NCBI GenBank assembly: GCA_905221605.1
Contig: CAJNDS010001062.1
Coordinates: forward strand, 1 to 37,577
Origin: Symbiodinium natans
Lineage: Eukaryota; Sar; Dinophyceae; Suessiales; Symbiodiniaceae
Direction of reading: 5' to 3'
Length of the DNA stretch: 37,577 nt
The notes under the pieces are model-generated. The model saw only the letters and a list, made by a program, of their open reading frames with translations, was not told the DNA's origin and searched no databases. The number at the start of each line of letters is the position of its first letter. The first letter of the stretch is position 1. This document shows, one piece after another, positions 35,201-37,577 of this stretch. A program made the position numbers and the translations under genes.

Positions 35201-37577
35201 AGCTCCAAGAGGTCTTGCTGGAAAAGCGGGCCCAGGCCAGGCCTGCTGAAGAGGTCGACCTCCACTCGGCCCCTACTCTTGCCCAGCTCACACGTGCGTT
35301 TGCTTCCATGCCCGCGCGTCGGGCACCCGGCCTCTCTACTTTGCCCCCCGACATTTACTGCCGAGCGCCTTTGCAAATGGCCCTCGCACATATGCCACTC
35401 ATGCTAAAACTTGCAGCCCGGGACGTCGCCCCCATGTTGTGGTCCGGCAGCATTGCCATTCCAATGGCTAAGCCCAACAAAGCCCACCATGAGCCCGCTG
35501 GATTCCGTAGCATCTCCCTTTTTGAGATTTCCTCGAAAGCTGTAGCTAGATCCCTCAGACCAGAGCTCAGCAAAGGGCTCGAGGCAATCACTTTGGAGGG
35601 CACTGCGGGCGCTAGAACCGGCATTGCGCTGGGCGTCCCAGCACTTGTCACGCAGACGCACCTGCAGCGGTTGCACCGTTCTGCAACAAGCGGAGCAGTA
35701 GTGTTTGTGGACGGTGCCAGCGCCTTTTACAGCACTCTCCGAGAGTACCTTCTTCGAACTGACGTGCAAAATGCTCAGGCGTGGCTCGACGACATGCCCA
35801 TAAGCCTGGAGCTACGTCTGAGAATAGGCAGAGTGCTGAGATCCGGCAGCCTCATGAAGGAAATTGGGCTTCCTGAAACCACTCAACGAATGCTGGAGGC
35901 CCTAATGCGCGGCACATGGTTCACCGTCAATGCCGAGGACACCTCGGTGAGGGCCACGCTAGCAGGCACATCGCCCGGTAGCCCAGTCGCCGACAGTCTA
36001 TTCCAACTAATTTTCGTTCTCTCGCTTCGTGGCATCTCTGAACACCTTGCTGCTATGGGCATAGGGGCCCAAATCCACGTACCTGGCCACGTGGAGGACA
36101 CCCCGCTCATACCCACGTGGATGGACGACATAGCTGTCCTCATCCAGGTCACCCGTGCCAACGAGCTGATACGGGCGGTCAGTGCCACATCAGCGGTAGT
36201 AAAACAGCAGTTGGCCATCATCGGGGTCAACATTAACCTTCAGCGCGGCAAAACAGAAGCCATGCTCGTGTTCAAGGGGCCACAGGCAAAAGCTGAGAGA
36301 CACCGTCTCTGGATAGAGGACAATGGTGTCATACCCTTCAAAGTGCCGGGCGAGATGGATAGCCACATATGCTGCACCGACCAGTACGTGCACTTGGGCT
36401 CCCTTCGTACGTGCAGCGCCGCCGACTGGAAAGACATCGACAGAAGGGCAAAGCTGGCGGAGCCAACCTTCGTCAAGGTCAGGGCGCATATCCTGCGCAA
36501 CCACAACCTGACGTGGGACGAGCGCAAAGGCCTTTTGATCTCCCTTGTCCTCAGAAAGTTCATGCATGGTGCCAATACCTGGACACTAAAGACGCAGAGG
36601 GAAAGGGCCAAGTACGAATCGTCCTACATGTCATTTGTCAGGCGAGCGATGCGGCCCATGACAGGGCTATCAACAAAATTATTGTCGGACGAGCAAGTGT
36701 GTGACTACCTACAGGTCCTGCAGCCGCTGCAGGCCTTGGCAGTCGAGCGGGTGCGCCTGCTGTTGCAGATAGCCCACGCTGGCCCCAGACAATTGCAACT
36801 GGCTTTGGTTGCTGCGCAGGCTTGGATCGTTGCAGCATGGCATGATCTGCAGCTGATCGGACGCCTTGTCGGAGAGAACGTGCCTGAATGTCCCATGGAG
36901 ACGCCGTCTTGCATGAAGGCCTGGAATGACATTTGGAAAACACCAGCGGCCACGGCGCGCTTTCTCCGCCAGGCCCGCGGCAAATGGTTGCAGATAGCTG
37001 GGGTTGCAAGGCCCGCCGTCAAGGCAAAGGCAGAGGCGATTCGCGGCATTGATGAGACACCGGCGTTTTTAATTAAACTTCGGGGTGATCAGAGTAGCCA
37101 ACCTTTTGCCTGTCAGATTTGCTCACGCAGCTTCTCCAAGGCATGCGCACTGGCCTCGCACATGGCCAAGACCCACCAGCAACCAGCGCTGGCGACCCGA
37201 ATAAGAGTAGGGTCCACCTGCGAGGTGTGCCAGCGACAATACTGGACATCCAAGCGTCTGAGAGAGCATCTTAGGCATTCGCTCCGCTGTTGCCGCATCT
37301 ATCATCAAGCCGACATGGCTTCAGACCTGGCTGACAAGCCAGACAACGCGCACCTGCCACAGACGAGGCTGATAGGCCCGCAACCATGGTGGGCCACGCA
37401 GGCACCAGACAAGTCTCCCACTCCGCCCGATGTCGCTCTGGCAAGTACCCCCACCACCCGTGATACGCTGCTAAGCTCGTTTTGCCAACTTGCTGACCCT
37501 ACGCAGCTTCAGGGTTTTTTCAATGTTTGGGTTGGTTCGGTTGAGGAAAGCCCCAAAGCGACAGAAGAAAAGTGGAG
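30907..37577 (+). CDS. LINE ORF2 polyprotein: RNase H, endonuclease, RT, zinc fingers (runs off window)
   Basis: Open for more than 2,220 codons from an ATG at 30,907 (previous stop 30,844) to the right edge with no stop. Residues up to the deletion near 32,167 translate the repeats in a shifted frame (RQDSRCINSARVRLQVR type). After it the repeats are in their VHQLST frame, and the enzymatic domains follow in order: RNase H (about 33,091-33,540), AP-type endonuclease (33,760-34,510), a basic linker, RT (35,380-36,420), a thumb/connector region and two C2H2 fingers (37,111-37,281). It performs target-primed reverse transcription. Ordinary LINE ORF2 proteins are about 1,200-1,400 residues, so this one is very large. 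Confidence 0.92.
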   Translation, partial: MRPSLQAPIPPTARQDNSALPIDSACVRCSRTQTPIRPAGRQDSGCINSARVRLQVRCPKSQTLIRCINSARARLQVRCRSRTLIRPAGRQESTSINSARIRLPLRCKSQTPIRPAGRQDSRCINSARIRLQVRRRSQTPIRPTGRQDSRCINSARVRLQVRCRSQTPIRPAGRQDSRCINSARTRLQVSCRSQTHIRPTGRQDSRCIHSVRVRRQVRSPIRPAGRQDSCINSRMRCRSKTRCINSAHLLVRSRSQTPIRPTGRQDSRCIHSVRVRLQLRSPIRPAGRQDSRCINSARMRCRSQTPIRPTGRQDSRCINSARVRRQVRSPIRPAGRQDSRCINSARMRCRCKTRCINSAHLLVRSRSPTPIRPTGRQDSRCIHSVRVRLQVRSRIRPAGRQDSRCINSARMRCRSQTPIRRLQVHQLSTPAGQEQVTDPHPANPSPELQVHPLSARQAAGQVPHPTSRSAGLQVHQLSTREAAAQVQVPDPHVHQLNTHQAAHQQSVSARQDAGQVPHPTSRSAGLQVHQAAGQAAASQVVGELQVHHADNQPPSTDASGCRSGARCISSPYSYPLGRTPGASGLGARSARSPGASGGRSGMQGQSNCPVSVRSSGCSTRSRASSRTPGASGCRSFCDMPVPLGKRKHTPSTPPKTLSLHNLVSPPRPPLPPGTESRLITGVHPDMIWTVSQGINISDYCQAMPPSKHIHPTARTFVGLLPKHNKVDRVEALMFYVDGAYWPTSGRGAWAVAAVGWIQGKWRWVGYLTGELTDEIWGPGERSAFQPELCAHLVAQTTAIAAGVPFTLTYDSTSAADCACALSACRADYALTEAMVTTFAMLTSTGQVRGYQHTKSHQGHPGNELVDSLATACLAEVLPPEGSLVPFLFTAIHCPEFSWLWLSTVHHYSSWPTIGPDGITEPSQPQGLCMHVASPSRWAPADTSTIEPQQFRLDVCIASYNAMTLASALQRQCVHQAMKSLKIGVLGLQETREDTEPLVVRQGVWRFASKGEHGQLGCQLWVDSTRPAGFTASGDSVPWQLDTFAARFMHPRLLLISGQFGSIKCLFIVGHAPTSTSPDEVINAWWDLLREQVNRHIAGHVPLFMLDANARFDKSEEPTGLNAHRLAACLEAWHLVRTPAWDNGHAITTWRSPNGKQACLDYVCVPADWQVGLNRPSTHDILDVNAGIDHKLLKVSVAASLIVARKARLTRLDVEAIHSPAGRIELQRILNQAPQVPWEVDVDDHLHVLNCYLNSAIAQSFVRPRAAARSPVLSHHTVTCLQQRRAARFVHRCRRQRLERLQAYIYFMAWREACGHGQSRQLQHASARQQRRNLQKKLAEHFLRMRELNKELKRTHQRDQAVFARQMYQDARAKGPRHLAHVLRAVLRTGRRYKAPRMAPVLEIDGQMEQDAARVALAFGDHFAKAERATSRQLQEVLLEKRAQARPAEEVDLHSAPTLAQLTRAFASMPARRAPGLSTLPPDIYCRAPLQMALAHMPLMLKLAARDVAPMLWSGSIAIPMAKPNKAHHEPAGFRSISLFEISSKAVARSLRPELSKGLEAITLEGTAGARTGIALGVPALVTQTHLQRLHRSATSGAVVFVDGASAFYSTLREYLLRTDVQNAQAWLDDMPISLELRLRIGRVLRSGSLMKEIGLPETTQRMLEALMRGTWFTVNAEDTSVRATLAGTSPGSPVADSLFQLIFVLSLRGISEHLAAMGIGAQIHVPGHVEDTPLIPTWMDDIAVLIQVTRANELIRAVSATSAVVKQQLAIIGVNINLQRGKTEAMLVFKGPQAKAERHRLWIEDNGVIPFKVPGEMDSHICCTDQYVHLGSLRTCSAADWKDIDRRAKLAEPTFVKVRAHILRNHNLTWDERKGLLISLVLRKFMHGANTWTLKTQRERAKYESSYMSFVRRAMRPMTGLSTKLLSDEQVCDYLQVLQPLQALAVERVRLLLQIAHAGPRQLQLALVAAQAWIVAAWHDLQLIGRLVGENVPECPMETPSCMKAWNDIWKTPAATARFLRQARGKWLQIAGVARPAVKAKAEAIRGIDETPAFLIKLRGDQSSQPFACQICSRSFSKACALASHMAKTHQQPALATRIRVGSTCEVCQRQYWTSKRLREHLRHSLRCCRIYHQADMASDLADKPDNAHLPQTRLIGPQPWWATQAPDKSPTPPDVALASTPTTRDTLLSSFCQLADPTQLQGFFNVWVGSVEESPKATEEKW
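30925..32810 (+). repeat. 84-bp (28-codon) tandem repeat region in ORF2
   Basis: About 15 recognisable copies. The full unit is four 21-bp quarters, beginning CAGGTGCATCAACTCAGCAC and containing GGCCAGCCGGTCGGCAGGAC. Several copies lack one or more segments (63-72 bp forms). Length changes are mostly multiples of three, except the 14-bp deletion near 32,167 and drift beyond 32,575. The unit has no stop in two plus frames and is also open on the minus strand for 250 codons. Confidence 0.95.
33091..33540 (+). other. RNase H domain
   Basis: Catalytic acidic residues fit type 1 RNase H: D at 33,115 (FYVDGAYWP), E at 33,265 (FQPELCA), D at 33,334 (TYDSTSA) and D at 33,502. The terminal motif is HTKSHQGHPGNELVDSLA. 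It degrades the RNA strand of the hybrid. Unusually it lies upstream of the endonuclease; in most RNase H-bearing LINEs it follows the RT. Confidence 0.92.
33760..34510 (+). other. AP-type (EEP) endonuclease domain
   Basis: Motifs in order: IASYNAMTL (N at 33,784), GLQETRE (E at 33,871), IVGHAP (H at 34,114), FMLDANAR (D 34,222, N 34,228), TTWRSPNGKQACLDYVCVP (34,345-34,401) and IDHKLL (D-H at 34,468-34,473). This is the metal-dependent nickase of LINEs. The IDHK ending replaces the commoner SDH. Confidence 0.9.
35380..36420 (+). other. reverse transcriptase domain
   Basis: Finger motif with IPMAKPNK and AGFRSISLFEISSKAVAR (35,455-35,556). Motif A is FVDGASAFYS (D at 35,710), motif B AGTSPGSPVADSLF (from 35,962), motif C WMDD (36,118-36,129), then NLQRGKTEAMLVF and YVHLGS. 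Both aspartates of motif C are present, so activity is plausible. WMDD instead of the usual F/Y-A-D-D is characteristic of a divergent clade. Confidence 0.93.
37111..37281 (+). other. paired C2H2 zinc fingers at ORF2 C-terminus
   Basis: First finger C-x2-C-x12-H-x4-H (CQICSRSFSKACALASHMAK then TH), second C-x2-C-x12-H-x2-H (CEVCQRQYWTSKRLREHLRH) followed by a CC pair. Paired fingers after the RT are typical of dinoflagellate elements as I know them and probably bind nucleic acid during target recognition. Confidence 0.88.

Larger units (their letters stand above)
28621..37577 (+). mobile_element. non-LTR (LINE) retrotransposon, 3' end outside window
   Basis: One element with ORF1 (RanBP2-type finger plus coiled coil) and ORF2 (repeat region, RNase H, AP-type endonuclease, reverse transcriptase, C2H2 fingers). 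Base composition is GC-rich and uniform, unlike the left part. The exact 5' end is not visible: 28,621-28,870 is presumed 5' UTR or flank, since a stop-rich segment separates the last array from ORF1. No 3' UTR or poly-A is in the window. The domains look intact, so the copy is either young or under selection, apart from a 14-bp deletion in the repeat region. Confidence 0.93.

Noticed and set aside
28621-37577. LTR retrotransposon or virus-derived element
   Set aside because: No LTRs, protease or integrase seen; the endonuclease is AP-type and the RT motifs are of LINE type.
1-37577. Dinoflagellate spliced-leader or relic leader sequence
   Set aside because: No match to the conserved leader was noticed on either strand by eye; its absence cannot be used against the dinoflagellate assignment.

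Overview
The window looks like nuclear DNA of a dinoflagellate (about 0.75 confident at that level; genus not assigned). Two things point there. The TTTAGGG/CCCTAAA repeat is the telomere type of dinoflagellates (also of plants). The large non-LTR retrotransposon at the right end joins a RanBP2-type zinc-finger ORF1 to a polyprotein with RNase H, apurinic-type endonuclease, reverse transcriptase and paired C2H2 fingers, an architecture I associate with dinoflagellate LINEs.

Layout. (1) Positions 1-28,620 are saturated with about 70 short telomere-like arrays (25-330 bp) in both orientations, separated by 60-1,100 bp of other DNA. This is not a telomere: orientation flips constantly and many arrays are degenerate or locally homogenised to variants. 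The spacers also hold long C/G homopolymers, foldback (MITE-like) inverted repeats, an AT-rich dispersed element in at least six places, and one 60-bp tandem repeat. (2) Positions 28,621-37,577 have no telomere-like array. They hold one plus-strand LINE that runs off the right edge: ORF1 (29,107-30,174), a second ORF with an unusual 28-residue tandem-repeat region, then RNase H, endonuclease, RT and zinc fingers.

The most interesting possibility is in the left part. Several GC-rich spacers read as short minus-strand exons (48-113 nt) bordered by AG acceptors and GT, GC or GA donors. They can be joined in phase, and the intervening 'introns' are made largely of telomere-like repeat. The clearest intron is 62 nt (18,381-18,442): sense GTAAGT, four CCCTAAA units, CCCAG. 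No product family is recognised, splice sites were picked by eye among alternatives, and GC-rich DNA gives many open frames. This is therefore a testable hypothesis (0.2-0.4 per exon), not an established gene.

The LINE copy is nearly intact. ORF2 is open from 30,907 to the window edge (over 2,220 codons). A 14-bp deletion inside the tandem repeats near 32,167 separates the upstream N-terminal frame from the enzymatic frame, but the repeat has no stop in either frame, so the enzymatic frame stays open. No tRNA, rRNA, CRISPR array or spliced-leader sequence was seen. In array entries, strand '+' means TTTAGGG reads on the given strand and '-' means CCCTAAA does.
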